A stretch of 64,000 nt of DNA from Plazaster borealis (lineage: Eukaryota > Echinodermata > Asteroidea > Forcipulatida > Labidiasteridae), in assembly GCA_021014325.1 (NCBI GenBank), contig CM037458.1, positions 24,411,063 through 24,475,062 of the forward strand, in the 5' to 3' direction. Made by a program: the position numbers and the translations under genes. This document shows positions 53,501 through 62,584 of the stretch, piece by piece. Under the pieces are notes generated by a model. The model had not been told where the DNA came from and did not search any database. It was given only the letters and a program-made list of their open reading frames with translations. Positions within the stretch are counted from its first letter, which is position 1; each line of letters starts with the position of its first letter.

Positions 53501-56500
53501 TAACTTTAATTTTGGCGTAGTCATTGGCTTCATCAATTCCCTTTGCATTCTTTCCCTTGTCTCCACTCAGAGTAACCTTAATTTTGGAGTAGGCACTGGC
53601 TTCATCAATTCACTTTTCATTCTTTCCCTTGTCTCCACTCAGAGTAACTTTAATTTGGGAGTAGTCACTGGCTTCATCAATTCTCTTTGCACTCTTTCCT
53701 TTGTCCCACTCAGAGTAACTTTAATTTTGTAGTAGTCACTGGCTTCATCAATTCTCTTTGCTTTCTTTCCCTTGTCCCCACTCAGAGTAACTTTAAATTT
53801 GGAGTAGTCACTGACTTCATCAATTCCGCTTGCATTCTATCCCTTGTCCCCAGTCAGAGTAACTTTAATTTTGGAGTAGGCTCTGGCTCCATCAATTCAC
53901 TTTGCATTCTTTCCCTTGTCCCCACTCAGAGTAACTTTAATTTGGGAGTAGTCACTGGCTTCATCAATTCTCTTTGCTCTCTTTCCCTTGTCCCCACTCA
54001 TAATAACTTTAATTTTGAAATAGTCACCGGCTTCATCAATTCCCTTTGCATTCTTTCCCTTGTCCCCACTCAGAGTAACTTTAATTTGGGAGTAGGCACT
54101 GGCTTCATCAATTCCCTTTGCTCTCTTTCCCTTGTCCCCACTCAGAGTAACTTTAATTTGGGAGTAGTCACTGGCTTCATCAATTCCCTTTGCATTCTTT
54201 CCCTTGTCCCCACTCAAGAGTAACTTTAATTTGGGAGTAGTCACTGGCTTCATCAATTATCTTTCCACTCTTTCCCTTGTCCCCACTCAGAGTTACTTTA
54301 ATTTGGGAGTAGGCACTGGCTTCATCAATTCCGTTTGCTCTCTTTCGCTTGTCCCCACTCTGAGTAACTTTAATTTGGGAGTAGTCACTGGCTTCATCAA
54401 TTCCCTTTGCACTCTTTCCCTTGTCCCCACTCAGAGTAACTTTAATTTGGGAGTAGTCTCTGGCTTCATCAATTCCCTTTGCACTCTTTCCCTTGTCCCC
54501 ACTCAGAGTAACTTTAATTTGGGAGTAGGCACTGGCTTCATCAATTCACTTTGCATTCTTTCCCTTGTCCCCACTCTGAGTAATTTTAATTTGGGAGTTG
54601 TCACTGGCTTCATCAATTCCCTTTGCATTCTTTCCCTGGCTCCATCAATTCACTTTGCATTCTTTCCCTTGTCCCCACTCAGAGTAACTTTAATTTGGGA
54701 GTAGTCACTGGCTTCATCAATTCCCTTTGCATTCTTTCCCTGGCTCCATCAATTCTCTTTGCTCTCTTTCCCTTGTCCCCTCTCAATTTTAATTTAACTT
54801 TAATTTTGGCGTAGTCATTGGCTTCATCAATTCCCTTTGCAATCTTTCCCTTGTCTCCACTCAGAGTAACCTTAATTTTGGAGTAGGCACTGGCTTCATC
54901 AATTCACTTTTCATTCTTTCCCTTGTCCCCACTCAGAGTAACTTTAATTTGGGAGTAGTCACTGGCTTCATCAATTCTCTTTGCACTCTTTCCTTTGTCC
55001 CACTCAGAGTAACTTTAATTTTGTAGTAGTCACTGGCTTCATCAATTCTCTTTGCTTTCTTTCCCTTGTCCCCACCTTGAGTAACTTTAAATTTGGAGTA
55101 GTCACTGACTTCATCAATTCCGCTTGCATTCTATCCCTTGTCCCCAGTCAGAGTAACTTTAATTTTGGAGTAGGCTCTGGCTCCATCAATTCACTTTGCA
55201 TTCTTTCCCTTGTCCCCACTCAGAGTAACTTTAATTTGGGAGTAGTCACTGGCTTCATCAATTCTCTTTGCTCTCTTTCCCTTGTCCCCACTCATAATAA
55301 CTTTAATTTTGAAATAGTCACCGGCTTCATCAATTCCCTTTGCATTCTTTCCCTTGTCCCCACTCAGAGTAACTTTAATTTGGGAGTAGGCACTGGCTTC
55401 ATCAATTCCCTTTGCTCTCTTTCCCTTGTCCCCACTCAGAGTAACTTTAATTTGGGAGTAGTCACTGGCTTCATCAATTCCCTTTGCATTCTTTCCCTTG
55501 TCCCCACTCAAGAGTAACTTTAATTTGGGAGTAGTCACTGGCTTCATCAATTATCTTTCCACTCTTTCCCTTGTCCCCACTCAGAGTTACTTTAATTTGG
55601 GAGTAGTCACTGACTTCATCAATTCCACTTGCATTCTTTCGCTTGTCCCCACTCAGAGTATTTTTAATTTTGGCGTAGTCACTGGCTTCATCAATTCCCT
55701 TTGCATTCTTTCCCTTGTCCCCAGTCAGAGTAACTTTAATTTTGGAGTAGTCACTGGCTTCATCGATTCCCTTTGCACTCTTTCCCTTGTCCCCACTCAG
55801 AGTAACTTTAATTTGGGAGTAGTCACTGGCATCATCAATTCTCTTTGCTCTCTTTCCCTTGTCCCCACTCATAGTAACTTTAATTTTGAAATAGTCACCG
55901 GCTTCATCAATTTACTTTGCATTCTTTCCCTTGTCCCCACTCAGAGTAACTTTAATTTGGGAGTAGGCACTGGCTTCATCAATTCCCTTTGCTCTCTTTC
56001 CCTTGTCTCCACTCTGAGTAACTTTAATTTGGGAGTAGTCACTGGCTTCATCAATTCCCTTTGCACTCTTTCCCTTGTCCCCACTCAGAGTAACTTGAAT
56101 TTGGGAGTAGGCACTGGCTTCATCAATTTACTTTGCATTTTTCCCCTTGTCCCCACTCAGAGTAACTTTAATTTTGGTGTAGTCACTGGCTTCATCAATT
56201 CCCTTTGCATTCTTTACCTTGTCCCCACTCAGAGTAACTTTAATTTTGGGGTAGGCACTGGCTTCATCAATTCACTTTGCATTCTTTCCCTTGTCCCCAC
56301 TCAGAGTAACTTTAATTTGGGGTAGTCACTGGCTTCATCAATTATCTTTCCACCCACTCAGAGTTACTTTAATTTGGGAGTAGTCACTGACTTCATCAAT
56401 TCCACTTGCATTCTTTCGCTTGTCCCCACTCAGAGTATTTTTAATTTTGGCGTAGTCACTGGCTTCATCAATTCCCTTTGCATTCTTTCCCTTGTCCCCA

Positions 56501-57009
56501 GTCAGAGTAACTTTAATTGTAGAGTAGTCACTGGCTTCATCGATTCCCTTTGCACTCTTTCCCTTGTCCCCACTCAGAGTAACTTTAATTTGGGAGTAGT
56601 CACTGGCTTCATCAATTCTCTTTGCTCTCTTTCCCTTGTCCCCACTCAAAGTAACTTTAATTTTCGGAGTAGTCACTGACTCCATCAATTCCACTTGCAT
56701 TCTTTCCCTTGTCCCCAGTCAGAGTAACTTTAATTTGGGAGTAGTCACTGGCTTCATCAATTCCCTTTGCACTCTTTACCTTGTCCCCACTCAGAGTAAC
56801 TTTAATTTGGGAGTAGGCACTGACTTCATCAATTCCCTTTGCATTCTTTCCCTTGTCCCCAGTCAGAGTAACTTTAATTTGGGAGTTGTCACTGGCTTAA
56901 TCAATTCCCTTTGCACTCTTTCCCTTGTCCCCACTCAGAGTAACTTCACTTTTGGAGTGGGCACTGGCTTCATCAATTCCCTTTGCTCTCTTTTCCTTGT
57001 CCCCACTCA
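53501..57009. repeat. 72-bp tandem array with higher-order structure
   Basis: About 48 units of 72 bp, each with AGAGTAACTTTAATTT, GGAGTAGTCACTGGCTTCAT, CAATTCCCTTTGC and CTTTCCCTTGTCCCCACTCA. A block of about 1294 bp is repeated almost identically (from 53501 and from 54797), and a second block recurs 777 bp apart (55608 and 56385). The 72-bp period equals 24 codons, so both strands show long open stretches (plus: QSNFNLGVVTGFINSL; minus: SGDKGKNAKGIDEASDYSQI). Single-base indels (for example 53703 and 54213) and a stop break every frame, so I do not call it coding. The last unit abuts the acceptor of the LHPP-like exon. Confidence 0.96.
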
Positions 57010-57014
57010 AGCAG
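56982..57014 (+). other. 3' splice acceptor derived from the 72-bp repeat
   Basis: The polypyrimidine tract TTTGCTCTCTTTTCCTTGTC and the following CCCCACTCAAGCAG are the end of the last 72-bp unit with a small change (CTCAGAG in ordinary units, CTCAAGCAG here). AG at 57013-57014 precedes the exon. Confidence 0.75.
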
Positions 57015-57192
57015 TTTATAAATATCTACCCTTAGATGCAGTACCAGACTTCTCTGAGTTTGATTTGACGTTACCACAAGAATGTGTTGTAATTGGAGAT
57101 GCTGCCAATGCTTTTACCTATGATAATATGAACAAGGCCTTCCGCATTTTGATCAGCCAAGAAAACCCTGTTTTGATCTCCATGGGAAAGGG
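57015..57192 (+). CDS. LHPP: LHPP-like exon (cap-domain part)
   Basis: 178 bp, enters with two bases of a split codon and ends with two bases (GG) before the donor GTATGTAAAG. It encodes YKYLPLDAVPDFSEF, then DLTLPQECVVIGDAANAF and the segment ending ILISQENPVLISMGKG. Reading past the donor gives YVKKCV and a stop, which fits intron sequence. Confidence 0.88.
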
Positions 57193-60100
57193 GTATGTAA
57201 AGAAATGTGTTTAGGATCAGAACAGACTGTACAACATTGGATACTAGACAGACTGTACAACATTGGATACTAGACAGACTGAACAACAATAGGTATTATG
57301 ACACCCCTTACAAAGATTCTGCCTTTTGATTGGTTTAGAGCGCGTCACATGATATGTCTTATTTTTACTAGAAGGTTGCGCAAACGCAACGTGCTTTACA
57401 CGCAGCAAACAAAGTACTATACCCGTAGTAACCGATGTACTATCTCATGGCAATCAATGTACTATACCCATAGCAACAGCAGCTTCTTGCTACCTTGACG
57501 TCTAGGCACAATTTATGTATGGGGTGTTATTAAACAAATATTGACTGCTTTTACTCGTGCTATGGTTAACACTACGACGCCCTCGGTGATCCCAGAAGTG
57601 TTCTATTTTCCCTCGGCTTCGCCTGGAGAAAATAGAACGCGCCGAGGATCACTTCGGGTGTCGTAGTTTTAACCAGAGCACTTGATGCAGTCATTATTGT
57701 TTACAAGACATACTGAACAACATTTTTTTTAGTAGACCAATGGTCAACATCGGGTAGTTAATAAAAGCTTGATCTCCAAATTATATCAGTAGTGTTTGGA
57801 AAGTAAACTATTCTTGATGAATTCATGTTAAAGGGTCTGTATACGTTTGGTAATGACTCTGAACATTAATGGCAATAAAAACTTACTTGGTAGGAAGTAC
57901 AGCAGCTTTGGATAGTATAATGCATTATGAGAAACTTTTCACTTCGAAGTACTGCGGTTATGGAAAAAGATATCACTTGTTATCCCCCAAAATTTGAATC
58001 TGAGAAGCGTTACTGACAGTAACGTTTCTCTGATTGTGTAATCCCATTGCAGATTGTTCTTCCTGCGTGGACATAACCGCTCCAGATTTTCAGCAATATC
58101 TCAAAAACGCTACCACCTTTTGAAATGAAATTTTCACAGGTTAGTTTTATGGTATATATCTACAACTATGTAGGATTGAAACAAACATTGGGTTCCAATT
58201 TATACAATCCCTTTAAAGGGGTGTGGCTGTGGTGATGATCAAAGCAAGCCTGTGGCTGTACAAGTAAATATAATCTTGAACCTAGTTACTGAGTGCGTGC
58301 TGGCCCTCATGTCACAATATAAAATTAATGAAGGCGCCCTCAGTGATGTGACAGCCAGCGCATGCGCACCTGCAGTAACTGGGTTAAAGTTCATAATTTC
58401 ATTTATAGTCACAGGCCTGCTATGACCATGACGACAGCCCCTTTAAAGAAACATTGTAATCAAATCATGAGGGGTTAGTAAATAAATAATAAATAAACTA
58501 CAGCATTTATAAGGCGCACTTTACTGAAAAAGAGGAACATTCAAAGGCGCCGGTCAAGTTTTGTCAAGATGTTGGAAAGCAAGCAAGAACAAGTGTGTTT
58601 TGAGTTTCTGCTGGAAGAGAGTGATGTTGTGTATTTGTCTGAGGTATGCTATGTTGGAGTAAGCCCTGTCCCCATAACTGGCCAGGCGAGTTCGAGGAAC
58701 ATGGAGCGTATTGTTAATAGATCTTAGACCTGGTCTAGTTGTACGGGGTGTCAAGAGATCGTGTATGTAGGGTGGAGCTGATCCATGTAGTGCCTTGAAT
58801 GTGAGTATGATTATTTTGAATTGAATTCGCTGATTGACAGGTAGCCAGTGTAGTTTATAGAGTATGGGGGTGATGTGATCGATTTTTCTAGTACCAGTTA
58901 GGAGACGTGCTGCAGCATTCTGTACTGACTGGAGACGATTTAGTGTGCTCTGAGGAAGACCGGTAAGAAGGCTGTTACAGAAGTCAAGTCTGGATGTGAT
59001 GAATGCGTGTATTAGCTGCTCTGCCGCCTGCTTAGACAAAAGGTGTCTGATTTTGGCAATGCGTCTAAGGTGCATGTAAGATGTTTGGCAGACGCGACAG
59101 ACGTGCTTCTCAAGGGTCATACACTGGTCGAATATGACACCGAGATTACGCACGTCTGTGCTGGGTGTAACCTGGACATCACCAATTTGAATGTGTGGGA
59201 TAGAAATTTTGTGTTGAAGGTGAGGAGATGAGATTATTATGAGTTTTGTTTTGTGAGTGTTGAGTTTCAGGAAATTGTCTTGCATCCATGTTTGGAAGTC
59301 ACACAGGCAGTTTGTTAGTGAATGTATGATGTCGTCATTACCTGTGCAATTAGGATGAAATGTTATGTATAATTGTGTGTCGTCAGCATAAAAGTGAGCT
59401 TGCAGATTATGCTGGCGTGCGATTTGACCAAGTGGGGATGTGTAGAGGGTGAATAACACAGGGCCAAGTACAGACCCTTGAGGGACTCCGAATTTTAACG
59501 AAGCCTCCGATGACAACTCCCCTTGTATTTTTACCATTTGAACACGATTTGTAAGGTATGAATGAAACCAGTTGAGAGCTGTTCCCTGAATGCCAAAGTT
59601 ATTACTCAGCCTATAAATTAACACATCATGATCAATTGTGTCAAAGGCCGATGAGAGGTCGAGCAGGACTAACATTGCTGCCCTCTTGCTGTCCACAGCG
59701 CACATAATATCATTGTGGACCTTCAAAAGGGCAGTTTCCACACTGTGAAATTTCTTGTAGGCAGATTGCTGACTCTCTAAGAGCTTGCCTTCTATTAAGT
59801 GTGCATTTAGTCTCGCTGCGACGACCTTCTCAGCGACCTTGGACACAACAGACAAGTTTGAAATTGGGCGATAGTTTTTCTTGTCGGTGGAGTCCAATGA
59901 TTCATTCTTAAGAACAGGAGTGATCAGAGCAGTTTTGAAGCTGTCAGGAATTTCACCGGTGGCGAGGGACATGTTAATCAGCCGTGTTATGGGCACCGCC
60001 AGAGTGATTTTCAAGTTCTTTACCATAACCGTCGGTAGGGGGTCAAGTTGACATGATTTGGGTGAGGAACTTTGTATAATGTTAGCAATTTCTTGCTCCG

Positions 60101-62584
60101 ATGCAGGGTTCAAGGTAGTGAGAATGGGACTCGGAGAGGGGCGAGAGCTACTCAGGGTGGGTGGGGCTGGATCCGCACGATTGGACGCCAGATTGTCTCT
60201 GATCTGATCAATCTTTCCTATGAAGTATCCTGAGAATGCATCTGCTAGTTCTTTTGCAGGCATATCCGTGGGAAGGTTGGAGATCTGTTTTCTGTGCATG
60301 AGATGATTTGTGATCTTGAACAATTCTTTTTGGTTTCCCCCACAGCCCTTTATTTTCTCATTGTAGTACAAAGTCTTTGCTTCGGTGAGGATGCGCTTAC
60401 ATAAGTCTCGCTGAGTTTTGAAAGTGTCATGGTCGACAGTAAGCCTCGATTTGAGCCATTTCCGTTCTAGTTGGCGACGTCTGCGCTTTTGTTGTATGAA
60501 ACGCTGATTGCACCATGGAACGGCGGGCCGGTCAATGATGTGACGTGATTGCATGGGTGCATGGTCATTCACCAGTTTACTGAGCACAGCATTGTATTGA
60601 TCAGTCAAATCGTTTGTCGTAGTAGCAGGGTTTGAGATGAGCGGGGATGCAATGACGTCATCCGCGAATTTGTCTAAGTCAATGGATTTCAATTTGCGGT
60701 AGTTGAGCAGGCGCTTTGTGTACTCTGGCTTTTGGAGATTAAGTAGACAATTGATTCCACGGTGATCAGAGACGTACTCTGATACGGATACAGATTGAAC
60801 AAGAGTATCTGATTGGCGAGTAATGACAAGATCGATGGTGTGGCCAGACTTGTGAGTTTCAAAGTCAACAAGTTGTTGCAAGTCATATTGCAGTAGCAGA
60901 TCCTTCAGAAGCTTTGTCTCATTTGTGTTGACATTCCAATGGATGTTAAAATCCCCTAGAATAATGGGTATTCCAGGGAACAATACCTGTCTGTCAAGAA
61001 CTTCTGTAAATTCCCTGATGAATGTGCTGAATGGGACTCTATTCTTCTGTGAAGAAGGTGGTCTGTACAGAACAATGATCCGCACGATTTTATTGTTGAA
61101 GATAAAGTTCAACTCAGTAAGTTCAAAAGAAGTGACCGCAAGCGCCTGGTTGTCAAGTGGTGTAGCAACGGACGCGATCAGCCCCGATTTGTAGAATACG
61201 CCAACGCCACCCCCTCTTCTCACTTTTCTGGGGGCGTGGACAAGTTTGAACCCCCTGGGCGTAACTTCAGCAGGGGCGTAGTTGTCTTTTGGTTTGAACC
61301 AAGTTTCAGTTAGAGCTAAAACATCTATGTTATTGTCTTTGATGTGGTCCTGGATTATATTAGCCTTATTACAAGCAGATTGGCAATTTAAAAGGCCAAG
61401 AGTTAACATGGATGTGCTGGAAGGTTTTGCAAGTAAAAAGTTGTTGGCAGATTTAGCCAGATTTCGACTTTTTTGCTTACCACCTCTGCTGCCTCTGTGA
61501 ACATGATGTCGTTTGCCGATTCCAAGGTCGAGAGTAAGTTGATACACATCTTTAGGCAACCTCAGATCAAGGGGAGACATGCTCAACCCTATGGCTCTCA
61601 AACTGCTGCTGCTGTACTGCAGCATGTCATGTTGTGGTGTGTCACACATAGGTGGGCAGGTTGAAAGGAATTGCAGATTGCATACAAGTATATGCACCAG
61701 TGGCAGTAAATAGCAGCTCCAATGGCGTTTCATAACTTGATCAGCGGTTTGACATGAACGAACCGATGTAAAGTTACAGATTAGTGACGATCAAGGGCAT
61801 AACATTACCCAAGGTGTTGCTTAAATGGAGCAGAAAAGGAACACTTATTCAGCTGTGTTGCTAGAAGGTTTCACAACTTGAGAAAAACTGAGAAAAGTTG
61901 AGAAAAGCGAGACCAAATCGCAAGGGTCTGCCGTCTGGCGCACACCTTATAAACCAGCACAACAGAGTCTAGGCACCTCATCAGCTATTTGCTACCCCCA
62001 CCCCCTTTCTCATGATCTTGTCCTGTCATTTTCTTCAACACTCCTGAGGGGAAAAAGCTTCAATAATCTTTGTTTAGATCCATCCTTGGTCTTATCCACC
62101 TGGAACCCTGGAACCTCATGGTGTACTTGTGAAACTTTGTAGATTACTCAACATTCTTAATAATAATAATATTAATAACTAGTTCTTATATAGCCCATTT
62201 AACAATAACGTATCAATGCGCTTGACATTAGTGCCCTGGTCATTGGGCCAATAACATTCCTTTTTAATCTTTCTCAGCTCCATGGGGAGGATACAGGCCC
62301 GAGCTGTCGTTGGGCTCAGAAGGCTTTTTCAAACACAATATCAACCTCTACCCTCGCAGGTACCCATTTATACCCCTGGGTGAAGAGAAGCAATTATAGT
62401 AAAGTATCTTGCTCAAGGATACAAGTGTCATGACCGGGATTCAAACCCACACCCCGATGACTTAAACTGCTCGGCCACATGACACCTCTTCATTTCGTAT
62501 CATATTTTGTTCTTTTTCAGTCGCTATTATAAAGAAAAAGATGGTTTGAAGTTGGATGTTGGGGGCTTCATGGCAGCACTTGAG
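57015..62584 (+). CDS. LHPP: LHPP-like HAD phosphatase, two internal exons (partial gene)
   Basis: Two plus-strand exons (57015-57192 and 62521-62584) join through a split glycine codon (GG|T). The joined product is an 81-residue segment with CVVIGDAANAFTYDNMNKAF, NPVLISMGKG and RYYKEKDGLKLDVG. This order matches LHPP (phospholysine phosphohistidine inorganic pyrophosphate phosphatase, a HAD-superfamily type II cap enzyme). The related HDHD2 fits less well (it lacks the LISxGKGRYYKE form). Known LHPP removes phosphate from histidine, lysine and imidodiphosphate and acts in the cytosol. The catalytic DxSG motif exon and the C-terminal GDD exon are not in this piece. The 5' exons are unseen: they may lie in the N gap, in the tandem arrays' flank, or overlap gene A intron 1 on the other strand. 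The 3' exons lie beyond 64000. Confidence 0.87.
57222..57290. repeat. Short 26-bp tandem repeat
   Basis: Three copies of an ACAGACTGTACAACATTGG / ATACTAG unit lie just after the LHPP-like exon donor; the last copy is diverged (ACAGACTGAACAACAATAGG). Confidence 0.9.
57531..57703. mobile_element. Fold-back repeat element, 173 bp
   Basis: The left arm (TAAACAAATATTGACTGC, then ACTACGACGCCCTCGGTGAT, then TTCTATTTTCCCTCGGC) is mirrored by the right arm (GAGAAAATAGAACGCGCCGA, ACTTCGGGTGTCGTAG, GCAGTCATTATTGTTTA). The two arms of about 80 bp form a long hairpin. It is probably a MITE-type or fold-back repeat; no target duplication was recognised. Confidence 0.7.
57832..58212. mobile_element. MITE with TTAA target site, 381 bp
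   Basis: TTAA at 57828-57831 and 58213-58216 flanks ends AGGGTCTGTATACGTTTGG and CCAATTTATACAATCCCT, an imperfect inverted pair. A short internal palindrome (GAAGCGTTACTGACAGTAACG, interrupted) lies near 58005-58030. No coding capacity. It is a different family from the 42218 element but has the same TTAA/AGGG ends. Confidence 0.85.
58217..58442. mobile_element. Second TTAA MITE abutting the first, 226 bp
   Basis: Left flank TTAA (58213-58216) is the same tetranucleotide that ends the previous MITE; right flank TTAA is 58443-58446. Ends AGGGGTGTGGCTGTGG and CATGACGACAGCCCCT; the halves stay complementary inward (GCAAGCCTGTGGCTGTA versus CAGGCCTGC, and TAGTTACTGAGTGCG versus its mirror), so it is nearly a full palindrome. 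Confidence 0.82.
58479..61990 (-). mobile_element. L2/CR1-like non-LTR retrotransposon (LINE)
   Basis: Inserted antisense in the LHPP-like intron. From 5' to 3' on the minus strand: a leader of roughly 250 bp (5' limit uncertain, about 61990), one intact ORF, and a short 3' UTR with GTGCGCCTTATAAATGC then a TTTATTTATTATTTATTTA tail. A GCGC..TATAAAT motif plus a short simple repeat is characteristic of L2-type 3' ends. No target-site duplication was recognised, as is common for this clade. No separate ORF1 is seen upstream. Confidence 0.85.
58554..61733 (-). CDS. LINE ORF: endonuclease-reverse transcriptase, 1059 aa
   Basis: An uninterrupted protein with an apurinic-type endonuclease at about 110-335: LNCQS (N116), LTETW (E143), GDFNIH (D261, N263), HTIDLV (D301) and SDHRG (D323-H324). 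A linker is followed by a reverse transcriptase at about 600-830: NYRPISNLS, LDLSSAFDTIDHDVL (catalytic D692), FGVPQGSVLGPVLF and FYADDTQLY (D784-D785). The C-terminal region has the LGVIFD and LHWLPV motifs common in CR1/L2 elements. All visible catalytic residues are present and there are no frameshifts or stops, so the copy is young or under constraint. The start was chosen as the first in-frame ATG; the real start may be later (M109). Confidence 0.93.
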   Translation of the reverse strand: MKRHWSCYLLPLVHILVCNLQFLSTCPPMCDTPQHDMLQYSSSSLRAIGLSMSPLDLRLPKDVYQLTLDLGIGKRHHVHRGSRGGKQKSRNLAKSANNFLLAKPSSTSMLTLGLLNCQSACNKANIIQDHIKDNNIDVLALTETWFKPKDNYAPAEVTPRGFKLVHAPRKVRRGGGVGVFYKSGLIASVATPLDNQALAVTSFELTELNFIFNNKIVRIIVLYRPPSSQKNRVPFSTFIREFTEVLDRQVLFPGIPIILGDFNIHWNVNTNETKLLKDLLLQYDLQQLVDFETHKSGHTIDLVITRQSDTLVQSVSVSEYVSDHRGINCLLNLQKPEYTKRLLNYRKLKSIDLDKFADDVIASPLISNPATTTNDLTDQYNAVLSKLVNDHAPMQSRHIIDRPAVPWCNQRFIQQKRRRRQLERKWLKSRLTVDHDTFKTQRDLCKRILTEAKTLYYNEKIKGCGGNQKELFKITNHLMHRKQISNLPTDMPAKELADAFSGYFIGKIDQIRDNLASNRADPAPPTLSSSRPSPSPILTTLNPASEQEIANIIQSSSPKSCQLDPLPTVMVKNLKITLAVPITRLINMSLATGEIPDSFKTALITPVLKNESLDSTDKKNYRPISNLSVVSKVAEKVVAARLNAHLIEGKLLESQQSAYKKFHSVETALLKVHNDIMCAVDSKRAAMLVLLDLSSAFDTIDHDVLIYRLSNNFGIQGTALNWFHSYLTNRVQMVKIQGELSSEASLKFGVPQGSVLGPVLFTLYTSPLGQIARQHNLQAHFYADDTQLYITFHPNCTGNDDIIHSLTNCLCDFQTWMQDNFLKLNTHKTKLIIISSPHLQHKISIPHIQIGDVQVTPSTDVRNLGVIFDQCMTLEKHVCRVCQTSYMHLRRIAKIRHLLSKQAAEQLIHAFITSRLDFCNSLLTGLPQSTLNRLQSVQNAAARLLTGTRKIDHITPILYKLHWLPVNQRIQFKIIILTFKALHGSAPPYIHDLLTPRTTRPGLRSINNTLHVPRTRLASYGDRAYSNIAYLRQIHNITLFQQKLKTHLFLLAFQHLDKT
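62162..62492 (-). mobile_element. tRNA-derived SINE with L2-like tail
   Basis: On the minus strand: A box TGGCCGAGCAG (62467-62477), B box GGTTTGAATCC (62437-62447), then CTTGAGCAAGATACTTTACT, a body with CCCAGGGGTATAAATGGGTA, and a 3' end AATGGGCTATATAAGAACTA plus an ATT repeat. The head resembles the gene A intron-2 SINE. The tail is L2-like, so it may be mobilised by an L2-type LINE such as the one next to it. It ends about 30 bp before the LHPP-like 64-bp exon. Confidence 0.8.
62521..62584 (+). CDS. LHPP: LHPP-like exon (64 bp)
   Basis: Acceptor TTTTGTTCTTTTTCAG ends at 62520 and donor GAG|GTAACTTC follows 62584. It encodes RYYKEKDGLKLDVGGFMAAL then E, continuing directly from GKG of the previous exon. 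RYYKE..G..LDVG is the conserved LHPP segment. Too short to be an evident ORF. Confidence 0.87.

Noticed and set aside
52907..53732. ORFs crossing the N gap on both strands
   Set aside because: They consist mostly of undefined residues.
57015..57214. Reading the first LHPP-like exon as the end of the tandem-repeat ORF (192-aa ORF at 56636-57214)
   Set aside because: The repeat part matches nothing and other units are frame-broken, while a clean acceptor separates repeat from exon; the last residues past 57192 read into the intron.
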